A stretch of 7,352 nt of DNA from an uncultured Mitsuokella sp. (GCA_900770895.1 CAAGMF010000300.1:1-7352), one strand, 5' to 3'; numbered from the stretch's first letter, positions 1 to 6,368 are shown. Notes: generated by a model not told the origin, from the letters alone. Translations and numbers: made by a program.

Positions 1-2
1 AT

Positions 3-851
3 GCACAGAAGAAGGTCGAAGCCCGCAACTTCGATATCCGCAAGCACGTCCTCGAGTACGACGATGTCATGAACCAGCAGCGCGAGGTCATGTACGGCGA
101 GCGCCGCAAGATACTGCTCGGCGACAATCTGCGCGAGAATATCATGGGCATGGTGAAGCATATCATCAAGGATGAGATGAACCAGTATGCCAACGAGCAG
201 CTCTATCCAGAGGAATGGCAGCTCGATGATCTCATCGCTGATGCGGAAAAGGTATACTGCCCGCCGGGAGTCCTCCAGAAGGAGAAGCTCGTCGAGCTCA
301 GCCGCGATGAGCTGCAGGAAAAACTCGAGCAGGTCGCTGAGGATGGCTATAAGCAGCGCGAGGAGCTGTTCGGCGAGGAGAATATGCGCGAGCTCGAGAA
401 AGTCGTCATGCTGCGCGTCGTCGACAATCGCTGGATGGAGCACCTCGACCACATGGACATGCTGCGCGAGGGCATCGGGCTGCGTGCCTATGGCCAGCGC
501 AATCCGCTCGTCGAGTACAAGATCGAGGCTCTCGATATGTTCGAGGAGATGGAGGCTCAGATCCAGGATCAGATCGCTTCGCTCATGTATCATGTCAGCA
601 TCATCACGCCGGAGCAGCAGCAGGCAGCAGCCGAGCAGCAGAAAGCGCAGATGCAGCAGGCTATCGCCAAGGAGCGCTCGCAGCTGCAGGATCATCTGCA
701 GAATGCGCAGGCAGCGCATGGCGACGATGTGAGTGCGGCTGAAGTGCACAAGAAGCCGGCGAAGGCTGATGGCCAGAAGGTCGGGCGCAATGATCCCTGC
801 CCTTGCGGCAGCGGCAAGAAGTATAAGAACTGCTGCGGCAAGGACGCGTAA
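3..851 (+). CDS. secA: Preprotein translocase ATPase SecA, C-terminal part (5' end outside window)
   Basis: SecA is the cytoplasmic motor that pushes unfolded preproteins through SecYEG using ATP. The reading frame is open from base 3, so the gene starts upstream and 282 residues are visible. The window opens on the conserved segment around EYDDVMNQQR (about residues 18-27 of the fragment). The helical scaffold and wing region follows, with WMEHLDHMDMLREGIGLRAY near residues 140-160. Next comes a Gln/Ala-rich linker (about residues 200-240) that is expected to be variable. The end is the zinc-binding tail CPCGSGKKYKNCC (bases 798-836), with the CxCx8CC arrangement that in characterised SecAs binds zinc and contacts SecB or the ribosome. 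The ATPase nucleotide-binding domains would lie upstream and cannot be checked here. No U-rich terminator directly follows the stop; a long inverted repeat does. Identification is very secure. Confidence 0.98.
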   Translation, partial: AQKKVEARNFDIRKHVLEYDDVMNQQREVMYGERRKILLGDNLRENIMGMVKHIIKDEMNQYANEQLYPEEWQLDDLIADAEKVYCPPGVLQKEKLVELSRDELQEKLEQVAEDGYKQREELFGEENMRELEKVVMLRVVDNRWMEHLDHMDMLREGIGLRAYGQRNPLVEYKIEALDMFEEMEAQIQDQIASLMYHVSIITPEQQQAAAEQQKAQMQQAIAKERSQLQDHLQNAQAAHGDDVSAAEVHKKPAKADGQKVGRNDPCPCGSGKKYKNCCGKDA

Positions 852-857
852 GCCCCT

Positions 858-1090
858 CGCGGCTTGATTACCGCGACAGGGAGGACTCCGCCATTCCGCT
901 ATTGTAGTTTAGCTAAATTGAAATTTTGCCCATTATTATGTCCCTTGTTACGTCTTAAACGCGCTGCGCTTGAACGAAAGACTTCACCGCGGGATATCAG
1001 GGATAGGGCAAAATTTCAATTCTTAACGCTAAACTACGACGCTCCATTATGGAGCCCTCCCTGTCGCTGCTATGGTAGCGAATCAATCAG
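858..1090. repeat. Long imperfect inverted repeat (MITE-like or dispersed element) filling the secA–prfB gap
   Basis: The 279-nt gap between secA and prfB has no credible gene and is nearly all one palindromic unit. The left arm (873-931) matches the reverse complement of the right arm (1006-1067) in three blocks. Bases 873-889 against 1051-1067 agree at 16 of 17 positions. Bases 904-913 against 1028-1037 agree at 10 of 10. Bases 916-931 against 1006-1021 agree at 16 of 16. Indels and mismatches separate the blocks. The central 74 nt include a weaker hairpin (952-956 with 978-982). The outer ends also resemble each other: TTGATTACC at 864-872 against GGTAGCGAATCAA at 1074-1086, an interrupted match. 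Each outer end carries a small hairpin (858-862 with 871-875; 1065-1068 with 1077-1080), and GCTCCA/TGGAGC (1041-1055) is a further hairpin. No transposase is encoded and I see no clear target duplication. It could be a non-autonomous mobile element, a dispersed extragenic repeat or a structured transcript. The structure is seen directly; mobility is inference. Confidence 0.75.
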
Positions 1091-1097
1091 TTAGTCA

Positions 1098-1103
1098 TAT
1101 ACT
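1098..1103 (+). promoter_or_regulatory. Possible -10 box (TATACT) for prfB
   Basis: TATACT matches the sigma-70-type consensus TATAAT at 5 of 6 positions. It would start transcription near 1110, about 20 nt before the prfB start and upstream of its ribosome binding site. No convincing -35 box lies 16-18 nt upstream, where the sequence is the end of the inverted repeat. This is therefore only a weak candidate. Confidence 0.25.
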
Positions 1104-1116
1104 GTACTTTATAAAA

Positions 1117-1123
1117 AGGTGAT
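1117..1123 (+). promoter_or_regulatory. Ribosome binding site of prfB (AGGTGAT)
   Basis: AGGTGAT is a strong match to the anti-Shine-Dalgarno complement and ends 7 nt before ATG 1131. An in-frame TAA at 1128-1130 directly precedes that ATG, so the frame cannot extend upstream and the start is fixed. This supports the view that translation starts directly in the RF2 frame, with no upstream leader ORF joined by frameshifting. Confidence 0.8.
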
Positions 1124-1130
1124 AAGATAA

Positions 1131-2237
1131 ATGCTGGAAGACCTGAAACCACAGCTGGGCGATCTCAAGGAAAAGCTGGACCAGATGGAGCAGTCGCTCG
1201 AGGTGCCGGCTAAGGAAGAGAAGATCGCTGAGCTCGAATACAAGATGGGCGAGCCGACATTCTGGGATGATGCGGAGCAGGCTCAGAAGATAAACCAGGA
1301 GCTGAACGACGTCAAGATCAGCGTCGACAAGTACAAGGCCCTCGTGAGCAAATACGAGGACGCGGAGACGCTCTACGAGATGGCCGTCGAGGAAAGCGAT
1401 GAGTCGCTCGAGGAGGACATCCAGTCTGCCATCAATGAGACGAAGGATGGTCTGGAATCCCTGCAGCTCGAGGTGCTGCTCTCCGGTCCTTATGATGGCA
1501 ATGATGCCATACTGACGCTTCATGCTGGTGCGGGCGGAACCGAGGCTCAGGACTGGACGCAGATGCTGCTGCGCATGTACGGTCGCTGGGCAGAGCGCCA
1601 TGGCTTCAAGGTCGAGACGGCAGATCTGCTGCCCGGCGATGAGGCTGGTGTGAAATCGGTGACACTGATGATCCGCGGCCATAATGCCTATGGCTTCCTG
1701 AAATCAGAAAAGGGCGTCCATCGCCTCGTGCGCATATCGCCGTTCGATGCGAATGCACGCCGCCATACGTCATTTGCAGCCTGCGATATCATGCCGGAGA
1801 TCGATGATACGGTCGAGGTCGATCTGAACATGGCGGATGTGCGCGTCGATTACTTCCGCGCGAGCGGCGCCGGCGGTCAGCATATCAACAAGACGTCGTC
1901 GGCCGTGCGCATGACGCACAATCCGACGGGCATCGTCGTGACGTGCCAGAATGAGCGCTCCCAGCTCCAGAACAAGGAGCAGTGCCTCAAGATGCTGCGC
2001 GCCAAGCTGTTCGAGGTCGAGCTCGAGAAGCGCGAGGCTGAGCTCGCGAAGCTCGAGGGCGTCCAGCAGAATATCGAGTGGGGCAGCCAGATACGCTCGT
2101 ACGTGTTCCAGCCCTATACCATGGTCAAGGATCACCGCACGAATGCCGAGACCGGCAATGTACAGGCTGTGATGGACGGCGATATCGATATGTTCATCCG
2201 CGCCTATCTCGCGGCGAAAGCCAACCACGAAATCTGA
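1131..2237 (+). CDS. prfB: Peptide chain release factor 2 (RF2), without programmed frameshift
   Basis: RF2 recognises UGA and UAA stop codons in the ribosomal A site and triggers release of the finished peptide. The 368-residue product has normal full length. It has an N-terminal helical domain (about 1-110) with the EPTFWDD segment at 41-47. It carries the stop-codon-reading tripeptide SPF (203-205), which separates RF2 from RF1 (PxT). The catalytic GGQ loop is at 248-250 in SGAGGQHINKTSSAVR, where the Gln is normally methylated by PrmC. The motif HAGAGGTEAQDW (131-142) is also typical. Many bacterial prfB genes have an in-frame UGA near codon 25 with a +1 frameshift (CTTTGA) for autoregulation. 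Here the equivalent stretch (MEQSLEVPAKEE, bases about 1185-1220) reads through in one frame with no such site. A terminator follows at once. Identification is very secure. Confidence 0.98.
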   Translation: MLEDLKPQLGDLKEKLDQMEQSLEVPAKEEKIAELEYKMGEPTFWDDAEQAQKINQELNDVKISVDKYKALVSKYEDAETLYEMAVEESDESLEEDIQSAINETKDGLESLQLEVLLSGPYDGNDAILTLHAGAGGTEAQDWTQMLLRMYGRWAERHGFKVETADLLPGDEAGVKSVTLMIRGHNAYGFLKSEKGVHRLVRISPFDANARRHTSFAACDIMPEIDDTVEVDLNMADVRVDYFRASGAGGQHINKTSSAVRMTHNPTGIVVTCQNERSQLQNKEQCLKMLRAKLFEVELEKREAELAKLEGVQQNIEWGSQIRSYVFQPYTMVKDHRTNAETGNVQAVMDGDIDMFIRAYLAAKANHEI

Positions 2238-2247
2238 ATCAATGAGT

Positions 2248-2279
2248 GAGCCAGTCGGCGGCGCCTGCTGGCTCTTTTT
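2248..2279 (+). terminator. Intrinsic terminator after prfB
   Basis: GAGCCAG (2248-2254) pairs perfectly with CTGGCTC (2268-2274). The 13-nt apical region can form three more G-C pairs (GGC 2257-2259 with GCC 2263-2265). Five T residues follow directly (2275-2279). The hairpin starts 10 nt after the prfB stop. This is a classic rho-independent terminator and should at least partly separate prfB from the envelope genes downstream. Confidence 0.88.
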
Positions 2280-2300
2280 AACGGAGACGGCCGCGGCTGT

Positions 2301-3017
2301 ATGGCGGTGCACGAGGTGAGCTTTTTGCGAAAAGGCTTGACTATTCGAGTCGTCTTATTCATAATATTAAGCGTGTTCATAGCGGGACTGATGAACCTGC
2401 CCTCGGTGGCGGACTGGCTGCTGACGGCGCAGCTCTCATCGCGGTTCGCGACGAATGACGTCGTCGTGCACTCATCGATTGCAGTGCCGCAGTTCCTGTT
2501 GGACGGCCGTGTCGACCAGCTGGATGCCGTGCTGCATCAGGCCAAGGTCGGGCAGCTGTACTGCCGCGAACTGACCGTCAAGGGACGGGGACTGACGATA
2601 GACCGCCAGGTCCTGCTGCGCGATCAGAAGCTCCGGGCAGCTCAGGCAGATGAGCTGTCGGTAAAGGGGATCATAGATGGCGATGCGCTGGCCAGACTAC
2701 TGAAAGAGCAGATCGACCGGCTGGACGATGTCCAGGTCGCGATCTCGCCACAGGAAATCTACATCACCGGCGCAGCCAAGATCATGGGGCGCCGGGCGGA
2801 TATGGAGATGTCGGGAGTCATCGTTGAGGACGGCGGCACGCTTTATTTCCGCATGACGCGGCTGCGCGTGCGCAATGCCCGCATCGGTACCGCCAATCTC
2901 AATGAGATGTTTTCTACCATACCGCTGGCCTCCTCCGAGCAGATGCCGCTCGGACTGCGCGTGCGCGATGTACGCCAGATGGACGGCAGCATCATGATTC
3001 TGGCCGATAAAAGATAA
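2301..3017 (+). CDS. Membrane-anchored DUF2993 (LmeA-like) family protein
   Basis: The first ATG gives 238 residues: a short basic N-terminus, one hydrophobic helix (about 14-32: IRVVLFIILSVFIAGL) and an extracytoplasmic domain. That domain has the look of DUF2993, with alternating β-strands such as VGQLYCRELTVKGRGLTI and a final MDGSIMILADKR. The family includes actinobacterial LmeA, a lipid-binding periplasmic protein linked to mannan assembly, so a lipid or polymer-binding role at the membrane is possible; its role here is unknown. A likelier start is TTG 2325 (230 residues, beginning MRKGLTIRVVLF), which has GAGGTGA at 2313-2319 as ribosome binding site. ATG 2301 has only a distant GGAG. 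It lies just after the prfB terminator and 32 nt before the DUF5693 gene, with which it is probably cotranscribed. Family call is fairly sure; function is not. Confidence 0.8.
   Translation: MAVHEVSFLRKGLTIRVVLFIILSVFIAGLMNLPSVADWLLTAQLSSRFATNDVVVHSSIAVPQFLLDGRVDQLDAVLHQAKVGQLYCRELTVKGRGLTIDRQVLLRDQKLRAAQADELSVKGIIDGDALARLLKEQIDRLDDVQVAISPQEIYITGAAKIMGRRADMEMSGVIVEDGGTLYFRMTRLRVRNARIGTANLNEMFSTIPLASSEQMPLGLRVRDVRQMDGSIMILADKR
2313..2327 (+). promoter_or_regulatory. RBS and probable TTG start of the DUF2993 gene
   Basis: GAGGTGA (2313-2319) matches the 3' end of 16S rRNA. Its GAGG core sits 8 nt before the in-frame TTG at 2325-2327. The resulting N-terminus MRKGLTIRVV is a typical short, positively charged lead into a membrane helix. 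ATG 2301 upstream has only a GGAG (2283-2286) about 14 nt away. Confidence 0.55.
2337..2365 (+). promoter_or_regulatory. Candidate internal promoter (TTGACT – 17 nt – CATAAT)
   Basis: TTGACT (2337-2342) and CATAAT (2360-2365) each match the sigma-70/sigma-A consensus at 5 of 6 positions and are exactly 17 nt apart. The site lies inside the membrane-helix codons of the DUF2993 gene, where the base composition is AT-rich, so chance is a real possibility. If used, it would start near 2372 and could supply the DUF5693 and csaB genes downstream of the prfB terminator. Confidence 0.3.
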
Positions 3018-3034
3018 CATAGCTTGTATTTTGC

Positions 3035-3042
3035 AGGGTGAT
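3035..3042 (+). promoter_or_regulatory. RBS of the DUF5693 gene (AGGGTGAT), containing a decoy GTG
   Basis: AGGGTGAT ends 7 nt before ATG 3050, an ideal spacing. The GTG at 3038-3040 is in frame and opens the longest reading frame, but it lies inside this ribosome binding site and has no SD of its own. ATG 3050 is therefore the better start. Confidence 0.7.
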
Positions 3043-3049
3043 AGCTAAA

Positions 3050-5128
3050 ATGAAGAAGTTCAGCTATAACAGAGTGCTGATAATCGCTATAATCGTGGGC
3101 CTCGTCGCAGCGCTGCTCGTCAGCGTCGGACGCCATGAGGTAGAGCAGGCGAATCGCCAGGTCGATCTCGCGATTGACTATGAGGGCCTCATAGAACTGG
3201 CAGAGCGTGAGGGCCAGCCGCTGGACAGTGTGCTGGCACAGGCGAAGGATGCCGGCATCAGCTCGCTGGCTGTCTATGAGACGACGTTCAAGAAGCTGAA
3301 TGCCAACGGCAAGGCGACGGCGGTAGCCGGCAGCGATATCATCCGCGACTACCATACGGGCGCACTGGCCGACCCGGCCTGGCGGGCGCTCGTGGCTGCT
3401 GGCCGCATAAAGGGTGACGAGATCTATGTCACCGGGCATGATGCCGGGACGTATGCCGAGGTGAAGGAGGACCTGTTCCGCCGCCTCGGTGCTGACCGCG
3501 TGACGGTGCTGCCGCTCGATAGCGCGGATGGCCCGTCAGAGGTACTGGCGGTAAAAGCGCACTATGAGTCGTTCCTCAAGATGAATATCGGCATGCCCAC
3601 GGACGAGATGAAGGCCGTGAATGCCGCGGGATTCCATGTCATCGCCCGTCCCAGCAACTACGAGAACTGCACGCCGGACGATGTGGCAGCCGTGTTCCAG
3701 CGTCTCGATGGTATCGATGTATCGGAAATCGTGTACTCCGGACCGGAGTGCCTCGGCGCCCCCAAAGCGCTGCAGGCCACGATCAATCACATGAAGGACC
3801 GCGGTATCAACCTTGGGCTCATAGAGGCGACGACGCAGCTGCAGTTCTACAAGCAGACCGGTATGGAGGAGATCGCCAAGGGACTGGGCTACGATCACGT
3901 GGCCCGTCTCTACGCCATCCCGAAGAACGAGCAGCCGAAACTCAAGATCGACGCGGCGGTAGAGCGCTGGTCGAATACCGACGAGGAGCGCAATATACGC
4001 ATCGATCTCCTGCGCATATATGACAAGCCCTCGCCAGGCATGAGCCTGCTCGAGACGAATATGAAGTATTTCCGCGATACGCATGACAAGCTCGTGGCAC
4101 ATGGCTATACGATAGGACCGGCCGGCACGTTCGCGTCCTACTATCCGGCGAAAGGCCTGCGGGCTCTCATCGTGTTCGGCGTAGCGGCTGCCGGTGTACT
4201 TTACCTGTCGCTCGTCATACCGCGTCTCAATGCGAACCGCAAATATCAGCTGCTGCTGCTCGTCATATTCGGAGCGCTGGCGGCCGTGCCGGTGCTCATG
4301 GGCAATGGCACGAAGATACGCGTCGCGGCGGCACTTGCGAGCGCGAACGTATTCCCGGCACTGGCGATGATATGGCAGCTGGACCGCATTCGGGCATTGC
4401 GCGATAAGGATTTCCGTCATATCGCTCTGCCGCGCGTCATTGTCACGGCGGCGCTGGCCCTGTTCGTAACAGGAGCACTCTCTTATGTGGGCGCTGCCTA
4501 TCTGTCCGGCTCGCTGGCCGACACTGAGTACCTGCTTGAGTTCCGCATATTCCGTGGCATAAAACTGACATTCGTGCTGCCGCTGGTGCTGGTCGGCATC
4601 GCTTTCCTGCAGCGCTTTGATGTATTCGACGGCCGCTTCGATGAGGGGCAGGGCGTCATGGCTCAGCTGCGCGAGATACTGAATACCAAGGTTACCGTCA
4701 AGGCTCTGCTCGGCTTCTTCGTCGTGCTGGCCGCCGGTGTCGTCTTCGTAGCGCGCAGCGGTCATACCTCGGGCATGCCGGTATCGCAGACGGAGCTCAA
4801 TTTCCGTGCGTTCCTGGAGCAGGCGTTCTATGCGCGTCCGCGGACGAAGGAGCTTCTGATCGGTCATCCGGCCTTCATGCTGGCAGCATTGGCCTTTGTC
4901 CGTAAATGGCCGACGATGGTGCTGTTCGCCCTCGTGCTCGTGGCGACCATCGGTCAGGGATCCATGGTTGAGACGTTCGCCCACATGCGCACGCCGGTAT
5001 TCATGTCGTTCGCCCGTGGCATCGGCGGTATCGTGCTCGGTGCCGGTGTCGGTGCGATCGCCATGGTGATCATCGAGTGCTGGCAGGCCCTGATCGCCCG
5101 GGCCAAGGCAAAGCTCGCGGATAAATAA
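3050..5128 (+). CDS. DUF5693 family polytopic membrane protein
   Basis: From ATG 3050 the product has 692 residues beginning MKKFSYNR; the frame can also open at GTG 3038, giving 696. There is one N-terminal membrane helix (about 8-28). An extracytoplasmic domain of about 340 residues (29-368) follows. The C-terminal half then has roughly eight further hydrophobic helices (near 370-391, 400-418, 424-443, 461-486, 504-522, 550-568, 607-637 and 657-677). The soluble part has alternating strand/helix segments (for example AGFHVIARPSNYENCTPDD and GINLGLIEATTQLQFY), which could be a TIM-barrel-like fold; that is a guess. Its only cysteines, C207 and C234, could pair. A conserved-looking FYARPRTKELLIGHP (593-607) lies between helices and may be the functional site. 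DUF5693 genes are, as I recall, commonly next to csaB, which points to cell-surface polymer work, but no biochemical function is known to me. Confidence 0.85.
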   Translation: MKKFSYNRVLIIAIIVGLVAALLVSVGRHEVEQANRQVDLAIDYEGLIELAEREGQPLDSVLAQAKDAGISSLAVYETTFKKLNANGKATAVAGSDIIRDYHTGALADPAWRALVAAGRIKGDEIYVTGHDAGTYAEVKEDLFRRLGADRVTVLPLDSADGPSEVLAVKAHYESFLKMNIGMPTDEMKAVNAAGFHVIARPSNYENCTPDDVAAVFQRLDGIDVSEIVYSGPECLGAPKALQATINHMKDRGINLGLIEATTQLQFYKQTGMEEIAKGLGYDHVARLYAIPKNEQPKLKIDAAVERWSNTDEERNIRIDLLRIYDKPSPGMSLLETNMKYFRDTHDKLVAHGYTIGPAGTFASYYPAKGLRALIVFGVAAAGVLYLSLVIPRLNANRKYQLLLLVIFGALAAVPVLMGNGTKIRVAAALASANVFPALAMIWQLDRIRALRDKDFRHIALPRVIVTAALALFVTGALSYVGAAYLSGSLADTEYLLEFRIFRGIKLTFVLPLVLVGIAFLQRFDVFDGRFDEGQGVMAQLREILNTKVTVKALLGFFVVLAAGVVFVARSGHTSGMPVSQTELNFRAFLEQAFYARPRTKELLIGHPAFMLAALAFVRKWPTMVLFALVLVATIGQGSMVETFAHMRTPVFMSFARGIGGIVLGAGVGAIAMVIIECWQALIARAKAKLADK

Positions 5129-5136
5129 ACGGTCTT

Positions 5137-5168
5137 GACAGCCACCTTCCCCAAGGGAGGCAAAGTGG
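5137..5168. repeat. REP-like palindromic repeat, copy 1
   Basis: The unit runs from GACAGCCACCTTCCCC to GGCAAAGTGG. Its core CCTTCC/GGGAGG forms a 6-bp stem with one G·T pair and a CCAA loop, and the outer CCAC and GTGG can also pair around a bulge. It begins 8 nt after the DUF5693 stop. The same unit recurs 60 nt downstream. It resembles the dispersed CCTTCCCC…GGGGAAGG palindromes I recall from many Firmicutes genomes. That is a memory-based comparison, not a search. Confidence 0.75.
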
Positions 5169-5182
5169 TGGACCTCTTTCGT

Positions 5183-5201
5183 CTGTCGACGGTGTCGACA
5201 G
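5183..5201. repeat. Perfect 8-bp inverted repeat between the two palindromes
   Basis: CTGTCGAC (5183-5190) and GTCGACAG (5194-5201) are perfect reverse complements separated by GGT. The right half overlaps the start of repeat copy 2. This could be a junction sequence of the repeat family or a separate RNA hairpin. It lacks a T-tract, so it is not a convincing terminator. Confidence 0.7.
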
Positions 5202-5231
5202 CCACCTTCCCCATAGGGGAAGGCAAAGTGG
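5197..5231. repeat. REP-like palindromic repeat, copy 2
   Basis: This second copy shares GACAGCCACCTTCCCC and GGCAAAGTGG with copy 1 at a 60-nt offset. Its stem is better preserved: CCTTCCCC (5204-5211) and GGGGAAGG (5215-5222) pair perfectly around an ATA loop, with CCA/TGG outside. It ends 33 nt before csaB and has no T-run, so it is more likely an mRNA stability or processing structure, or a mobile repeat, than a terminator. Confidence 0.8.
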
Positions 5232-5264
5232 AAGATTGTATAGTAAGGAGAGTAGAGCGGACTG

Positions 5265-6368
5265 ATGAGTAGAATCGTCATATCGGGATACTACGGCTCG
5301 TCCAATGCTGGCGATGAGGCCATGTTGGCGGCGATGCTGCAGGTACTCGGTGACCTCGACGCAAAACTACAGGTTACGGTCATATCCAGCAGTCCGCAAC
5401 AGACAGCGGAATGTCATGGAGTGCAGGCTGTGGGCTGGCTCGATATGCCGGCGATATGGAAAGCCCTGCGTCAGGCTGACCTCCTGATATCGGGCGGCGG
5501 CAGCCTGCTGCAGAATGTTACGAGCCGGCGCTCGCTGTACTACTATTTATTCATCATAGCCATGGCACATCTGGCTGGTACGAAAGTGATGCTCTACGCT
5601 CAGGGCATAGGTCCCATCATCGGCAGCCTGGCGGAGCATGTCATGCGGTTCATCGTCAATCGCGTCAATCTCATAACGGTGCGCGACAAGGGCTCGCTCG
5701 ATGAGCTGGCCCGTCTCGGCATCACGCGGCCGCATATCGAATGCACCGCCGATCCGGTGCTGGGCATCCATCCGACGGGGCGGGAGGCTGGCCGGGCCAT
5801 ACTGACCCATTACAATGCGGATGGTGCGCGTCCGGTGCTCGGGATATCGGTGCGTGACTGGTGTGGCTGGACGCATTACAAGCAGGTGCTGGCCGAGGTA
5901 GCCGATACCGTGATCAGGGAGCAGGGCGCGCGGGTCGTATTCCTGCCGATGCAGTATCCGGAGGACGTCCATGCTGCGGAATCCGTCGCGGCACTCATGC
6001 AGGAGCGCGAGAGCGGTCTGTGCACCGTACTGCGCGATGAGTACAATACGAGCGAGTTCCTCTCGCTCGTAGGCAATATGGATCTCATGCTCGGCGTCCG
6101 GCTCCATGCCCTCATATTTGCCGGTGTCATGGGGGTGCCGATGATCGGCATATCGTATGATCCGAAGATCGACCGTTTCCTCGATTCCATCGGCGAGCAG
6201 CCTGTGGGCAATCTGAAGGATGTCGAGGCGCACGAGCTCATGGTGGAGCTGCGGCGCAAATGGGATGACCGCAAAGGATTCCGCGAGCGCAATGCCGCGT
6301 TGCTGGCCGACCTGCGCACCCGTGCCAGCCGCAATGCCGAGCTGGCATTCGGGCTCATAGAGGGCTGA
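5265..6368 (+). CDS. csaB: Polysaccharide pyruvyl transferase CsaB
   Basis: CsaB-family enzymes transfer a pyruvyl (ketal) group from phosphoenolpyruvate to a cell-wall polysaccharide. In Bacillus this modification anchors proteins with SLH domains. The 367-residue product is of typical length. It has the N-terminal GYYGSSNAGDEA (8-19), SGGGSLLQ (76-83), YAQGIGP (111-117), GVRLHALIFA (277-286, with the His expected near the active site) and SYDPKI (297-302). Together these mark a complete two-domain, GT-B-like pyruvyl transferase. I see no signal peptide, so it should act in the cytoplasm on a lipid-linked precursor. The only clear SD, AAGGAG at 5245-5250, lies 14 nt before the ATG, which is long. 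An in-frame TAG at 5253-5255 rules out a start further upstream. The two palindromic repeats lie just before it, and a hairpin follows the stop. Confidence 0.95.
   Translation: MSRIVISGYYGSSNAGDEAMLAAMLQVLGDLDAKLQVTVISSSPQQTAECHGVQAVGWLDMPAIWKALRQADLLISGGGSLLQNVTSRRSLYYYLFIIAMAHLAGTKVMLYAQGIGPIIGSLAEHVMRFIVNRVNLITVRDKGSLDELARLGITRPHIECTADPVLGIHPTGREAGRAILTHYNADGARPVLGISVRDWCGWTHYKQVLAEVADTVIREQGARVVFLPMQYPEDVHAAESVAALMQERESGLCTVLRDEYNTSEFLSLVGNMDLMLGVRLHALIFAGVMGVPMIGISYDPKIDRFLDSIGEQPVGNLKDVEAHELMVELRRKWDDRKGFRERNAALLADLRTRASRNAELAFGLIEG

Noticed and set aside
864..1094. 76-codon + strand ORF in the secA–prfB gap
   Set aside because: It lies entirely inside the long inverted repeat, has no ribosome binding site, and its composition reflects the repeat arms rather than a protein.
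1095..1682. 195-codon minus-strand ORF over the prfB 5' half
   Set aside because: It is antisense to prfB, which is unambiguous, and its Leu/His/Arg-rich translation is typical of a shadow frame.
5135..5140. Perfect TTGACA -35 hexamer before csaB
   Set aside because: No -10 box lies 16-18 nt downstream, and the hexamer partly overlaps the start of the repeat unit. The TATAGT at 5239-5244 is too far away and would place the start after the SD.
4954..5226. 90-codon minus-strand ORF across the palindromic repeats
   Set aside because: Its repeated PxGKVAV motifs are only the translation of the two repeat copies; the rest is antisense to DUF5693.
5137..5231. Two-unit CRISPR-like array
   Set aside because: Only two copies are present, they are themselves palindromic and diverged, and no cas genes are nearby; REP-like repeats fit better.
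3536..5281. 581-codon ORF on the minus strand
   Set aside because: It is antisense to DUF5693, which is clearly coding with membrane helices. Long antisense frames are expected in G+C-rich genes, and the translation (His/Arg/Glu-rich, low complexity) resembles no family.
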